Below, piece after piece: positions 26,414-36,305 of a DNA stretch of 64,000 nt (its first letter is position 1; each line of letters starts with the position of its first letter). The notes under the pieces are model-generated. The model was not told where the DNA came from and ran no database searches. It saw nothing but the letters and a program-made list of their open reading frames with translations. The stretch spans positions 1 through 64,000 of the forward strand of contig JAGWAR010000006.1 of the NCBI GenBank assembly GCA_021296325.1, in the 5' to 3' direction. The translations under genes and the position numbers were made by a program. Origin of the DNA: Alphaproteobacteria bacterium. Lineage in GTDB: Bacteria; Pseudomonadota; Alphaproteobacteria; GCA-2746255.

Positions 26414-27940
26414 TCAGGCCGCCTCAACCGCTGAATTTTTGGCAATTCGGGAGGCGGGAAGCGTGATCGTGGCCGTCGTCCCGACGTGCGGCGTCGATTC
26501 GATCTTGAGCGTCCCGCCGTGCAACTCGACGAGTTGTTTGCAAATCGGCAGGCCGAGGCCGGCGCCTTCATACTTGCGCGCCAGCGTGCTGTCGAGTTGA
26601 ACAAACCGCTCAAACACCTTCGGCAGATGCTCTTCTGCAATGCCAATGCCCGAATCGGCGATGGTGATGTGAAACCCCTTGCCATCGACGCTTACGGATA
26701 TTTCGACGCTGCCTCCATGCGGCGTGAACTTGACCGCATTGGAGAGCAGATTGCAGATCGCCTGTTCGATGCGCCGCGGGTCTGCTACCAATTGGGGCGT
26801 ATCGGGCGGAACGTTCTTGGAAACGCGCACCCCCGCTTTCATGGCATGCTCTTCGATCGTGCCTAGCGCCTTGTCGACGATGTCATCGATGGAGAGCGTT
26901 TTCTCTTTCGGCTTCAGCTTACCGGCGTCCATGTGTGATATGTCGAGTACGTTGTTGATCAGCGAGAGAAGCTGCATTCCGCTGTCGTAAATGTCGCACA
27001 CGTATTGGACGTTGCGGGGGTGGCCAAGGGGGCCAAACGCCTCGTCCTTCAGCATCACCGAAAAACCGACGATGGCATTCAGTGGCGTTCGCAGTTCGTG
27101 GCTGATTGCCGCTAAAAACGCGGCTTTTGCACGATCCGCGCATTGCGACTCGTCGAGCGCGATCGTAAGCCCGTACGTCAATTGCTCCAGTTTTGCGTTC
27201 GCGTCCCGCAGGCTTCGAACGTGGGTCTGCTGGGTGTCGAACAGAACGCCAACCAACCCCAATGCCATCGCCAGGAAGGCAACGGCGGCAATCCCCACGG
27301 CCAGCGTCCCCGGTGGCATCGTGATGTCGGGAATTGTCAGACTCGGATTGGGATCCAGCGCAAAGGCCGTCATCGCGGTGAAGTGCATGGCGACAATCGC
27401 AAGCGTGAATATGCCGGCACCTGCGACGTAGCCTCGCAGGCTATTCCGGCGCACCACAAGCGCCATTCCGCACGCCATCGAAATAACGCCAATGACAACC
27501 GAGGCGGTGACGTAGTTCATATCCCAAACGTGATCCGCCGGCGCCTGAACCGCCATCATCCCGACGTAGTGCATCGAAACGATGGCAAATCCAACGACCA
27601 GCCCCCCAGCCACGCTGCCCAACCGGCTTAGCGACATCTGAAAACCAACGCCGCACATCACGGATGCGATCAGCATGGAAAGAAACGTAAGGGAAGGCGC
27701 GAAGAAAATCGGAAAACTCGTCTGGTAAGCAAGCATCGCCACGAAGTGCGTTGCCCAGATTCCGAAGCCGCCAACGGCGCCGGAACACCAGATCCAGATG
27801 ATGTGCGCGCGCCCCGTTGTCATGCGAGCGCGCGCAAACATGCTCATTGCCGCCGCGCACGCGCAGATGCAAAGAACAATCGCAAGAACCACCAAATACG
27901 AATCGTGCTGGTTGGCGATGCAACCGAGAACGCGAATCAT
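26414..27940 (-). CDS. MHYT-domain sensor histidine kinase
   Basis: 508 aa. Seven predicted membrane helices (residues 15-245) with three MHYT-type motifs THFVAML, MHYVGMM and MHFTAMT, believed to bind metal and sense oxygen, CO or NO. Then HisKA with phospho-His in AISHELRTPLNA (near 280) and HATPase_c with NLLSNAVKFTP, DSGIGIAEE and GAGLGLPI (to residue 495). No receiver domain, and no response regulator gene adjacent, so it is an orphan kinase. The soluble half resembles PleC/DivJ-like alphaproteobacterial kinases only in a general way. Confidence 0.92.
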   Translation of the reverse strand: MIRVLGCIANQHDSYLVVLAIVLCICACAAAMSMFARARMTTGRAHIIWIWCSGAVGGFGIWATHFVAMLAYQTSFPIFFAPSLTFLSMLIASVMCGVGFQMSLSRLGSVAGGLVVGFAIVSMHYVGMMAVQAPADHVWDMNYVTASVVIGVISMACGMALVVRRNSLRGYVAGAGIFTLAIVAMHFTAMTAFALDPNPSLTIPDITMPPGTLAVGIAAVAFLAMALGLVGVLFDTQQTHVRSLRDANAKLEQLTYGLTIALDESQCADRAKAAFLAAISHELRTPLNAIVGFSVMLKDEAFGPLGHPRNVQYVCDIYDSGMQLLSLINNVLDISHMDAGKLKPKEKTLSIDDIVDKALGTIEEHAMKAGVRVSKNVPPDTPQLVADPRRIEQAICNLLSNAVKFTPHGGSVEISVSVDGKGFHITIADSGIGIAEEHLPKVFERFVQLDSTLARKYEGAGLGLPICKQLVELHGGTLKIESTPHVGTTATITLPASRIAKNSAVEAA

Positions 27941-28098
27941 GGTCCAACCCTTATGCGGGGCTTTGCGCGACGCTAGGTAAGTTTGGTAAAAAATTCCCTA
28001 ACGCGGAGCCGTCACGCCCCTGCAAATCCACTAACCAACTAGAATATATCGGGTTTTCCAGGCCTGCGTGGAACAGGTAGGCCGCCACGCGGGTTTTC

Positions 28099-29505
28099 TC
28101 AAGGAGCGGTTTCGGTGCTGCCGAGCGCGGTGAAAAGCCGCACGACCTCGAGGCTCAGGTCGCGCTCCGCAGTGGCAAGCTGCTGCAGCGAGGCGTTCCA
28201 TTGGCGCTGGGTATCCAGCCCGTCGATAAAGGTCACCAGGCCCTGGCGGTAAAGCTCCTGGGACTGCTCGTAAGCGAGCTGGTTGTTCCTGACCGCTTCT
28301 TCCAGGGCGGCGCGGCGCGAACGCGCCCCTTCGTAACTCACCAACGCCGATTCCACCTCTTCCAGCGCGTTCAGCACCGTCCTCCGGTAAACGGCGACGG
28401 CCTGCACGACGCGCTCTTCGGCGGCGTCAATCCGGGCTTGCCGGCGGCCCGCATCATAAAGAGGAAAATCAATCAGGCCGGAGATGGATGCCAGGACACC
28501 CGACACCGACTCCTCGCCGATGCCAGAGACGCCGACGCTGATCGTCCCGGGCAGGCTGAGCCGCGGGTAAAGCTCGGCGGTTTCGACGCCGACGACGGCC
28601 GTCGCCGTGACAAGGGCGAGTTCCGCCGCCTGAACGTCGGGACGGGCCCGGACCATCTCGGTCGGCACGCCCACCGCGGACCCGGTGCGGGCTTGGGGAA
28701 TCACCGGTTCGGTGACGGTGAGCGTCGCATCGAGCGCACCCGGCGGAAGGCCAAGAAGCACGGCGAGCGCGTTGCGGGTCCGGTCGATCTCGGCCCGCAG
28801 CGGCCCGAGATCGGCGTCCAGCACGTTCACCTCCGCTTCCGCCCGCACGCGGTCGAAGCCGGGCGAAAGCCCCGATTCGAGCCGCGCCTCGACGAGGCGA
28901 AGCGTCCGCCGCTGAAGGTCGAGCGAAAGTTCCGCTAGGGCGAGGCGGCGCTCGGCCGCCCGCAGGTTCACATAGTTGCGGGCGATCTCGGCGGCGATCA
29001 GGCGATGCGTCTCGCGGTGCAGGGCCTCCTGGCGGGCGGCTTCCGCCCAGGCGGCCTCGCGGCTCCGGGCGACCCCGCCGGCGATGTCGGGATCCCAAAA
29101 TCCAAGCAGGCCGGCGAAGACCGAGCCTTCCTTGTCGGTGCCGTCGTCAGTAATGCTGAAATCCCCCGTCGCACTGCCGGCGAAGTCGAGGCTGGGCTCG
29201 GCCGCGGCGTCCGCGGCACGGGCCAATGCCCGGGCCTCGCGGACGCGATGGGCTGCGATACGAAGGTCAAGATTCGCTTCGAAGCCATGGCGGATCAGCG
29301 CGTCGAGCAGCGGTTCGTCGAAATAGGACCACCATGGGCCCCGCGCCGCGGCGCCGGTGAAGATGGCGGGAATCGGCGCATCGTAAACCGCCGGCACGTC
29401 GATTTCGGGCGGAACGTAATCCGGTCCCGCCGTGCAGCCCGGTGCAAACACGATCGCAAGCGCGGTACACAATGCTGCGCCATGAATCGCTTGCCGTCTA
29501 GGCAT
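28099..29505 (-). CDS. RND efflux outer-membrane factor, NodT family lipoprotein
   Basis: 468 aa from ATG 29505, which lies within the last codons of the RND pump gene; upstream in-frame residues lack signal character. Lipoprotein signal ends in the lipobox APGC. Two tandem outer-membrane efflux-protein repeats follow, with LDLRIAAHRVREARA and TVLNALEEVESALVSYEGA helical segments. TolC-like trimeric exit duct for the neighbouring RND pump and membrane fusion protein. Last gene of the operon. Confidence 0.93.
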   Translation of the reverse strand: MPRRQAIHGAALCTALAIVFAPGCTAGPDYVPPEIDVPAVYDAPIPAIFTGAAARGPWWSYFDEPLLDALIRHGFEANLDLRIAAHRVREARALARAADAAAEPSLDFAGSATGDFSITDDGTDKEGSVFAGLLGFWDPDIAGGVARSREAAWAEAARQEALHRETHRLIAAEIARNYVNLRAAERRLALAELSLDLQRRTLRLVEARLESGLSPGFDRVRAEAEVNVLDADLGPLRAEIDRTRNALAVLLGLPPGALDATLTVTEPVIPQARTGSAVGVPTEMVRARPDVQAAELALVTATAVVGVETAELYPRLSLPGTISVGVSGIGEESVSGVLASISGLIDFPLYDAGRRQARIDAAEERVVQAVAVYRRTVLNALEEVESALVSYEGARSRRAALEEAVRNNQLAYEQSQELYRQGLVTFIDGLDTQRQWNASLQQLATAERDLSLEVVRLFTALGSTETAP

Positions 29506-32500
29506 GGGGCTCGCGGCCGATGACATGCTGCTCGGCGATCTGGCCCAGTTCACTCTCGAGCCGGCGGCTGAAGTCGCCCCGGCTTCGGCCCAATGCCGCG
29601 ATCAGACGGTACATGATGGGCGTAATATAGAGTGTCGTCACGATGGCGATGCCGACACCACCGAAGATCACCCAGCCAATCGACTGGCGCGCCTCGGCAC
29701 CCGGTCCAGCGCTCAAAATCAGGGGCAACCCGGCCAGCGTCGTGGAAAGCATCGTCATCAGGACGGGCCGGAGCCGGATGACGGCCGCCCGGTGCGCCGC
29801 CTCGGCAACACTGTGGCCCTCGTCGCGCAGCTGGTTGGCGAATTCGACAATCAGGATGCCGTTCTTTGCCGAAAGCCCGACCAGCATAACCAGCCCGATC
29901 TGGCTGTAGATATTCAGCGACGTACCGGTCGCCCAAAGCGCCAGCACCGCCGCGGCCAGGCCGAACGGCACAGTGACCATGACGACGAACGCGCTTGGAA
30001 AACTTTCGAACTGGGCGGCCAGCACCAGCAGCACGACGACCAGCGCGATGGCGAAGGTGATGGCGATGTCACGGCCGGTTTCCTCCAGCGCTGCCGCCTG
30101 CCCCAGCATGACCAGGTTGAGGCCGGTCGGCAGGACTTCGGCGGCAAGGTCTTCCAGCTTGGTCACGGCCTCGCTAAGCGCCACGCCGGGCGCCAGCGAC
30201 GCCTCGATCTCGATGGCGCGGCGCTGGCTTTCGCGTTCCAGTTCCGTTGCCGCCCCCTTCTCCTCGAGCCGGATCAGCGACGACAGGGGCAGGACGCGGC
30301 CCTCTCGGGTCGAAACGTAGAGGTTGCGTAAATCGTCGGTGTCGTTCACCGCGCCATAGCGCGACTCGATCATGATCGGCACCGTTTGATCGTCAACGTT
30401 GAGTTCGGCCACCTCGGCGCCGTCCACCATGGCCTGCAGGGTGGAGGCGATGCCGTCGATCTCGATGCCAAGATCGGCGGCGCGTTGCCGGTCAATGATG
30501 ACGGACAGTTCGGGCTGGGTCGTGTTGTATTCCATGATCGGTTCTATGATCTCCGGCACGCGCGTTTCGATGGCGGCGATCAGCCTTTCGGCGGTCTCGG
30601 AAATCCGTTCATAGTCGGGCCCGGTCACGGCGAATTCCAGATCGGCACCGCCGGTGCGGATGTTCAGGCTGTTCGGGTTGCGGATCGAGGCCCGGGCGCC
30701 GGGAATGGCGTTGAGGGCGGGTTCCAGTTCGCGGATGATTTCGTGCTGGCTGCGCCGCTCGCCCCAGGGCGAGAGAGGCGCTGCGACGTAGCCACGGTGG
30801 AGGTCATAGCGGCCGATGATCGAAAAGACGTTCTCGACCTCGCCGGCCGCGACCAACGGCTCCAGCAGCGCTTCCACCTGGACCACCTGGCGGTCGCTGT
30901 AGTCGAGATTCACGCCGTCGGGCCCCTGCAACCGGATGACGATGGTGCCACGGTCTTCCTCGGGCAGGAGTTCCTTTTGAAGCGAGAGGTAAAGGGTCCC
31001 AACGATGGCGGCCGCGGCAAGGCTGAGACTCACCACCCGGACCGGCCGGGCAAGCAGGGATTTCAGCGTCCGTCCATAAAAATCGGCGACCTTGCGGCCG
31101 AAGGCCTCCATCGCCCGGCGCAGCTTTAGCGTGGGTGGGCGCGCGTCCCCCTCGCCGGCGAGGCGGGAGGCAAGCATGGGACAAAGGCTAAGCGCCACGA
31201 AGGAAGAGATGGCGACGGCGATCGCCAGCACGAACCCGAATTCCGTGAAGAGCTGGCCGGTCTGGCCCGGCAGGAACGCGATGGGAATGAACACGGAGGC
31301 CAGCGTCACCGTCGTGGCGAGGACCGCGAAGAAGACCTGCCGGGTACCCAACACGGCGGCGGCCAGGCGTTTCATGCCGTGGCGCCGCATGCGTTCGACG
31401 TTCTCAAGGACGATGATGGCGTCATCCACGACCATGCCGGTGGCCAGCACCAGGGCAAGCAGCGTCAGGATGTTGATCGAAAAACCAAGCAGCCAGATGG
31501 CCGCCACCGTGCCGATCAATGCGACGGGAATGGTGACGGCCGGTATGAGGGTTGCCTTCGGCGAACCGATAAACACCATGATCACAAGCACGACGATCGC
31601 AATGGCGAAACAAAGCGTAATCAGCACCTCTGTCACCGCGCCGCGAATGAAGATCGATTCGTCCGAGGTCTTGACGATCTGGGCATCGTGGAGACGGCGG
31701 TTCAGCTGTTCGATCGTCTGATCGACCTTGTTCGAAATCTCGATGGTGTTCGACCGGGGCTGGCGAATGATGCCAATCCCCATCACCGGCTGTCCGTTCA
31801 GCCGGACGTAGGAGGTCGCCTCGGCCGGCCCGTAAAAGACGTTCGCAACGTCGCTGATGCGGGTCGTGTTCTGGATGACGATGCGCTCGATCATCGATTC
31901 CTCGACGACGGTGGCGTCGGCGCGGACGAGAAGGTTCTGCTCGGCCGTCTTGACGCTACCGGCAGGCACGTCGAGACTTGCGCTTTGGACGGCCCGGCTG
32001 ATGTCGTCGATGGAAAGCCGGTGGCTGGCAAGTTTTTGTGGATCGACGATCACGTTCAGGGTGCGCCGGCGTTCCCCAAAAAGCCGGACGTCGGCAACGC
32101 CTGGAATGCTAAGAAACGCCGTCGCAATCTGATCCTCGATCAAATTCGAAAGCTGCTCGCGGTTCAGCGTTTCGCTTAAAACCGAAAGCTGGATGATCGG
32201 CTCGGCCTCGTCATTTGCCTTGACGACGACCAGATTCTCGACCTGGTCCGGCAACCGCCTCTGTACCTCGGCCACCGCCTCGCGCACGTCGCTGGCGGCG
32301 ATGTCGATGTTGACGGAAGGGTCGAAGTACAACCGCATCCGGGCGTTCCCCTCCTCGCTGGCGGAGCTAATGGAGCGCACGCCGGGCACGCGCGCGGCGG
32401 CGCCCTCGAGGACGCGCGTCACCTCGGCATCCATCGTCTCGGGCGCGGCGCCCGGGTAATCGACCCGCACGGTGACGGTCGGCCGTTCCACGTTCGGAAG

Positions 32501-32650
32501 CTCGCGCACCTCGATGCCCAAAAGGGCGGCGATGCCGGCAATTACGATCATCAGGTTCATGACGATGGCGAGGATTGGCCGTCTAACGCTGATCGACGGC
32601 AAATCGTCGCGGCGCGGGCGCAGATCGCCGGTCAGCGGGTCATTCGCCAC
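29498..32650 (-). CDS. RND multidrug efflux transporter, HAE1 family
   Basis: 1050 aa from GTG 32650 (TTG 32662 possible), both inside the end of the fusion-protein gene. Twelve membrane helices in the usual 1+5+1+5 plan with two large periplasmic loops. Proton-relay residues are kept: the Asp pair in GMVVDDAIIVLENVERM of helix 4 and Lys in GLSAKNGILIVEFANQ of helix 10. So it should be an active drug/proton antiporter; drug range cannot be read from sequence. Complete MFP-RND-OMF operon with overlapping genes and no local regulator gene. Confidence 0.94.
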   Translation of the reverse strand: MANDPLTGDLRPRRDDLPSISVRRPILAIVMNLMIVIAGIAALLGIEVRELPNVERPTVTVRVDYPGAAPETMDAEVTRVLEGAAARVPGVRSISSASEEGNARMRLYFDPSVNIDIAASDVREAVAEVQRRLPDQVENLVVVKANDEAEPIIQLSVLSETLNREQLSNLIEDQIATAFLSIPGVADVRLFGERRRTLNVIVDPQKLASHRLSIDDISRAVQSASLDVPAGSVKTAEQNLLVRADATVVEESMIERIVIQNTTRISDVANVFYGPAEATSYVRLNGQPVMGIGIIRQPRSNTIEISNKVDQTIEQLNRRLHDAQIVKTSDESIFIRGAVTEVLITLCFAIAIVVLVIMVFIGSPKATLIPAVTIPVALIGTVAAIWLLGFSINILTLLALVLATGMVVDDAIIVLENVERMRRHGMKRLAAAVLGTRQVFFAVLATTVTLASVFIPIAFLPGQTGQLFTEFGFVLAIAVAISSFVALSLCPMLASRLAGEGDARPPTLKLRRAMEAFGRKVADFYGRTLKSLLARPVRVVSLSLAAAAIVGTLYLSLQKELLPEEDRGTIVIRLQGPDGVNLDYSDRQVVQVEALLEPLVAAGEVENVFSIIGRYDLHRGYVAAPLSPWGERRSQHEIIRELEPALNAIPGARASIRNPNSLNIRTGGADLEFAVTGPDYERISETAERLIAAIETRVPEIIEPIMEYNTTQPELSVIIDRQRAADLGIEIDGIASTLQAMVDGAEVAELNVDDQTVPIMIESRYGAVNDTDDLRNLYVSTREGRVLPLSSLIRLEEKGAATELERESQRRAIEIEASLAPGVALSEAVTKLEDLAAEVLPTGLNLVMLGQAAALEETGRDIAITFAIALVVVLLVLAAQFESFPSAFVVMVTVPFGLAAAVLALWATGTSLNIYSQIGLVMLVGLSAKNGILIVEFANQLRDEGHSVAEAAHRAAVIRLRPVLMTMLSTTLAGLPLILSAGPGAEARQSIGWVIFGGVGIAIVTTLYITPIMYRLIAALGRSRGDFSRRLESELGQIAEQHVIGREPHA

Positions 32651-33743
32651 GATGGGCCCCAACCGCGGAGATTGCCGCCTCGCCCGTCACCTCCACCGGA
32701 CGTCCCGGACGCAGCCGCTGGACGCCCTCGACGACGATGCGGTCGCCCTTTTCAAGGGGGGCGTCGACCAGGATCCACTGTTCCTCCCGCTTCAGCACGT
32801 CCACCTCGACGCGGTGAGCGGCCCCGTCCTCCACCCGCCAGACATAGGCGCCCTCGCGGTCCCACTGAACCGCGATGGAGGGAACCGACGGAAAGCGTTC
32901 GCCCTGCAAGGGCATGCGGATCGTAAAGGACATCCCGGTGCGCAACAGATCGTCCCCGTTCGGAAAACGGCCCCGGACCCGAAGTGTCCGCGTCTGGGGA
33001 TCGATCCGGCTGCCGACGGCGTCGATGTTCCCAAGGAAGCGCTGACCGGGCAGTGCCCAGGTCGTCGCCCAGACTTCTCCGCCAATCGTCGCACCGACGG
33101 CCAGGGATTCCGGCACTTCGAAATCGATCAGCAGGGTCGAACGGTCGTCCAGTGTCGTAATCGTTATGGCTTCCGTTACCCAATCGCCCACCTCGACCTC
33201 GGGAATGCCGACAACGCCCGAGAAGGGCGCTACCAGGGTTTGCTTCCGCAAGGCAAGCTCGGCCTGGGCCCGCTCGACCTGGACCGCGGCAAGGGCCGAG
33301 CGCGCCCGGTCCACCTCGCTCGTCGACACCGCGCCGGTGGGGGCGACCTTTTCATAGCGGGTAAGGTTTTGACGCGCTTCGTCCAGACGCACCCGGGCCA
33401 GGTCCACCGCCAGCTGCTCGTCCTCATCGTCCAGACGGATCAGGGCGTCTCCCGCCTCGACGCGCTGGCCGGCCTTGAAGTGCATTTCCACCACACGGCC
33501 CGTCGCCTCGGGGTGAAGGGTCACGGCCCGGATGGCGACACCCGTGCCAACCGCTTCGACAAGGGCGGCGTTACTGGCATAACGAACCGGCTCGACGACG
33601 ACGGGTGCCGGCGCGTCCATGCGCGCGCGCGCCGACACGGCTGCGTCACCGCCATCGCCGGAAAAGGCGATGTAAGCCGCAACAACGGCCACGACGGCAA
33701 GCCCCATAGCAGCAAGAATTTTTGTCTGTTTAGACAGTGACAT
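32640..33743 (-). CDS. RND efflux periplasmic adaptor (membrane fusion protein)
   Basis: 367 aa from ATG 33743, chosen for its ribosome site (GAAAGGGGC) and because the first 16 residues of the longer frame lack family match. An N-terminal membrane anchor (about residues 7-28) leads into a lipoyl-like half motif GRVVEMHFKAGQRVEAGDAL, a helical hairpin, VAPFSGVVG and beta-barrel domains. No lipobox Cys. Adaptor between the RND pump and the outer-membrane factor. First gene of the efflux operon. Confidence 0.93.
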   Translation of the reverse strand: MSLSKQTKILAAMGLAVVAVVAAYIAFSGDGGDAAVSARARMDAPAPVVVEPVRYASNAALVEAVGTGVAIRAVTLHPEATGRVVEMHFKAGQRVEAGDALIRLDDEDEQLAVDLARVRLDEARQNLTRYEKVAPTGAVSTSEVDRARSALAAVQVERAQAELALRKQTLVAPFSGVVGIPEVEVGDWVTEAITITTLDDRSTLLIDFEVPESLAVGATIGGEVWATTWALPGQRFLGNIDAVGSRIDPQTRTLRVRGRFPNGDDLLRTGMSFTIRMPLQGERFPSVPSIAVQWDREGAYVWRVEDGAAHRVEVDVLKREEQWILVDAPLEKGDRIVVEGVQRLRPGRPVEVTGEAAISAVGAHRGE

Positions 33744-33863
33744 AGCCCCTTTCAGGAAAAGGGAAGTCTTTGAAAAAGCTGGCCCTAACACTCATAGGAC
33801 GCCGCCCGGCTTCCTGCAATATGAATGCAGTCTAATGTGGCAAAACGGTGAAGGCCCCCGATT

Positions 33864-34556
33864 TTAAGCGTGGGAAAGCCCCGCCTTGCACTGCCCAGAC
33901 CGGATCGACGTCTCCAGCGATTCCAGGTCTTTCATCTCATTGATATTGAAAAACGGGTCCATCCCGTCGTCAGGAAACTCGGCAACGGCTTTCTTGAAAT
34001 CGTTCTCCAACCGATAGACGGCGCGCAGACCTTCCCCGAACCGGCGGGCCAGCGGCTCGGCCAGTGCAAGCGGCCAAAGCCCGACAACGGGATGCTCCCT
34101 GGCCCCGGATCCCGCGATGGCGTAGTCAGCATCCTTGGCAAGCAGGGTTTCGGCGAGACAGGCAACCAGGTTGCGGGGAAGGCATGGCGTGTCACACGGA
34201 AAGGTCGCGATATGGGTAAAGTTATCAAGACGAAGGGCATGTTCCAGCCCGGCCAGCAGGCCGGCCATCGGTCCCGCCTTTTCGCCATCGGGTAACAGCG
34301 GCAAATCCGGGATCACCGTCAGATTCCATTGCGCGAATTGCGAGGTAGCACCGTTGGCGTTGAGCACCAGGCCGCCAACCTGATCATGCACACGTTCGAG
34401 GACATGATCCAGCAGAGGTTTTCCCGCCAGCCTGACAAAACATTTATTCGAAATGGCGGCATTGCCCGCCCGCAGCCGGCGCGCATCCCCGCCGGCGAGA
34501 ACCACCCCAAGGATGGCGGTACGATTGGGTATTGGCAAAGGCGCCGCCACGGACAT
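33864..34556 (-). CDS. mobA: molybdenum cofactor guanylyltransferase-like protein
   Basis: 230 aa. Nucleotidyltransferase loop VVLAGGDARRLRAG (residues 18-31), Lys in NKCF, GPMAGLLAGLE (near 95), and the metal-binding FPCDTPCLP (near 120). Should attach GMP to molybdopterin to give the bis-MGD used by nitrate reductases. That fits its location beside the assimilatory nitrate genes, which run the other way from a shared 240-bp region. The usual RMGxDK text is altered to RLRAGNAAISNK, with an insertion, so activity is likely but not certain. Confidence 0.82.
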   Translation of the reverse strand: MSVAAPLPIPNRTAILGVVLAGGDARRLRAGNAAISNKCFVRLAGKPLLDHVLERVHDQVGGLVLNANGATSQFAQWNLTVIPDLPLLPDGEKAGPMAGLLAGLEHALRLDNFTHIATFPCDTPCLPRNLVACLAETLLAKDADYAIAGSGAREHPVVGLWPLALAEPLARRFGEGLRAVYRLENDFKKAVAEFPDDGMDPFFNINEMKDLESLETSIRSGQCKAGLSHA

Positions 34557-34713
34557 CGCATCACCATGAAGGTTTTTCTAACCAGCCGCCACGAAGAAAG
34601 CATGGGCGCCAGCGCTTATAATTTCTACGTTGGAGCTATGAAATTAGGCAATTTGTTTCATCGCCATCGATCTTGATCGCGACAAACCGCCCGAAACCCT
34701 TTCCAGCCATGTC

Positions 34714-34729
34714 TGGCACGAATGCTGCA
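34714..34729 (+). promoter_or_regulatory. sigma-54 (RpoN) promoter of the porin gene
   Basis: TGGCACGAATGCTGCA matches the -24/-12 consensus with the required GG-N10-GC spacing. It is 72 bases before the porin start. Fits NtrC-type control of nitrate genes. A hairpin TCACCGC-CGTC-GCGGTGA (34767-34784) lies in the leader just before the ribosome site GGAG. Confidence 0.75.
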
Positions 34730-34800
34730 CTGCATAAATCACAACGGTGATGTGAGAATGCCGATTTCACCGCCGTCGCGGTGATCAAAAGGAGACATGC

Positions 34801-36051
34801 ATGGCAGCAACAAGAAAAAATAGCCGCCGTCTCGGCGGTGCTGGGCTAGCCCTGTTGGCTGGCGTCGCATTGACGGCCAACGGTGCGGCAGCACAATCGC
34901 CGACGGAAGCAACGGTGGCAAAGCCCCCCACTTTCACCCCGATCTTTGATGCGCGCCTGCGCTATGAAAGCGTCGATCAGGACGGCTTCGCGAAGGACGC
35001 GAACGCGGTGACCATGCGGCTCCGTTTCGGCCTTAAGAGCATGCAATACCATGGTTTTTCTTTCCTGGTGGAGGGTGAAACCGTCGAAGGGTTTAACGAC
35101 AATTACAATTCCACCACGAATGGCCGCACAGCACTGCCGGTGGTGGCGGATCCCGACAGCGTGGAACTGAATCAGGCGTATCTCGCTTATGCGGATACCG
35201 ACATGGAAGCCGTAATCGGCCGCCAACGCATTATTTTCGACAACGCCCGCTTCGTGGGCAATGTGGGATGGCGCCAGAACGAACAAACCTTCGACGCGGC
35301 GCTTGGCGCGCTAAAAGCCGTGCCGGACCTCAAGTTGACCTACGTTTATATCGGCGCCGTCCAGCGCATCTTCAGCAACAGCAATCCGGCTGGAAAGTTC
35401 GACAGCGACAGCCACCTGGTCAATCTTCGTTATACCGGACTTCCAGACACCGTCCTTACGGGTTACGGCTATTTGCTGGACCTGCAAGAGGCGCCGGCCG
35501 CCTCCACCGCAACCTATGGTCTGCGGGCAATAACCTCTATCCCCTTGAACGCCGATATTGCATTGGCACTGACCGGCGAATACGCCTTCCAGACGGACTA
35601 TGGCGACAATGCAGGCAACGTAGATTTACAATATTTCCTCGCCGCCATTGGCACAAAATACGCCGGCTTTGACGTCTCGGCGACTTATGAAATCCTCGAA
35701 GGCGATGGCACCGTGGGCTTCGCCACCCCGCTTGCCACCCTGCATGCCTTTCAGGGCTGGGCCGACGTTTTCCTGACAACCCCCGTTTCCGGAATCGAAG
35801 ACCGCTATACCCGTCTCGGATACACGTTTAACGGATTCGGGCCCTTCACCAAAATCGTAACGGCCGCGATCTATCACGCTTACGAGGCGGAACGCGGCAA
35901 TGCCTCGCTTGGCGATGAAGTAAACCTGCTCGCCAAGGGCATTCTCGACTCGAACGTCTCCGTGACGCTGAAATACGCCACCTATGACGGCCCCTCCGGA
36001 GGACCAGCCAGCCGTGACAAGCTGTGGCTGCAAATTGATTACAAATTGTAG
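34801..36051 (+). CDS. outer-membrane porin (alginate-export-like beta-barrel)
   Basis: 416 aa. Signal peptide with cleavage near ANGAAAQ (residues 26-32). The mature part is rich in alternating amphipathic strands, begins FTPIFDARLRYESVDQDGFAKDA as in alginate-export/OprD-like barrels, and ends in LWLQIDYKL with an aromatic C-terminal zone. Located first in the nitrate cluster behind its own sigma-54 promoter, it likely lets nitrate or nitrite cross the outer membrane. Start has GGAG six bases upstream; an ATG four bases earlier is out of frame. Confidence 0.8.
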   Translation: MAATRKNSRRLGGAGLALLAGVALTANGAAAQSPTEATVAKPPTFTPIFDARLRYESVDQDGFAKDANAVTMRLRFGLKSMQYHGFSFLVEGETVEGFNDNYNSTTNGRTALPVVADPDSVELNQAYLAYADTDMEAVIGRQRIIFDNARFVGNVGWRQNEQTFDAALGALKAVPDLKLTYVYIGAVQRIFSNSNPAGKFDSDSHLVNLRYTGLPDTVLTGYGYLLDLQEAPAASTATYGLRAITSIPLNADIALALTGEYAFQTDYGDNAGNVDLQYFLAAIGTKYAGFDVSATYEILEGDGTVGFATPLATLHAFQGWADVFLTTPVSGIEDRYTRLGYTFNGFGPFTKIVTAAIYHAYEAERGNASLGDEVNLLAKGILDSNVSVTLKYATYDGPSGGPASRDKLWLQIDYKL

Positions 36052-36173
36052 GCCGCCGCCCATTAATCATGCGCCGCACAATTCTTAGGCAATGGCCCGG
36101 GCTACCCGCCAAAAATAGCAGCAATTCGGCCCTTTTTAGCGGAAAAGTTCCCAAGAATCCGCGGCGTTTGCCC

Positions 36174-36189
36174 TGGCACAATATGTGCA
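36174..36189 (+). promoter_or_regulatory. sigma-54 (RpoN) promoter of nrtA-nasA operon
   Basis: TGGCACAATATGTGCA: GG-N10-GC spacing correct, -24 element perfect apart from A for G at its last base, -12 element GTGCA for TTGCA. It is 117 bases upstream of nrtA. A second such site in the same cluster raises confidence. Confidence 0.6.
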
Positions 36190-36238
36190 CCGCAAAATGT
36201 AGGCGTACGGGCTTTTCCCGCACCGATTCCACGGGACA

Positions 36239-36277
36239 CCCGGGGATCACCCACCGGGCCGTCCGCCTGACGGGCGG
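36239..36277 (+). promoter_or_regulatory. leader hairpins upstream of nrtA
   Basis: In the untranslated leader: CCCGG/CCGGG (36239-36243 with 36254-36258), then mutually exclusive CCGTC/GACGG (36259-36273) and CCGCC/GGCGG (36263-36277). Nitrate operons are often controlled by ANTAR proteins (NasT/NasR) acting on two leader hairpins. The loops here are not the classic six-base type, so this is only a hint. Confidence 0.3.
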
Positions 36278-36305
36278 CGTTGATGACAAGGAACGAGTTT
36301 GCTGA

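Noticed and set aside
34739..34921. 60-codon minus-strand frame upstream of the porin
   Set aside because: Overlaps the porin signal peptide and the sigma-54 leader; no protein character.
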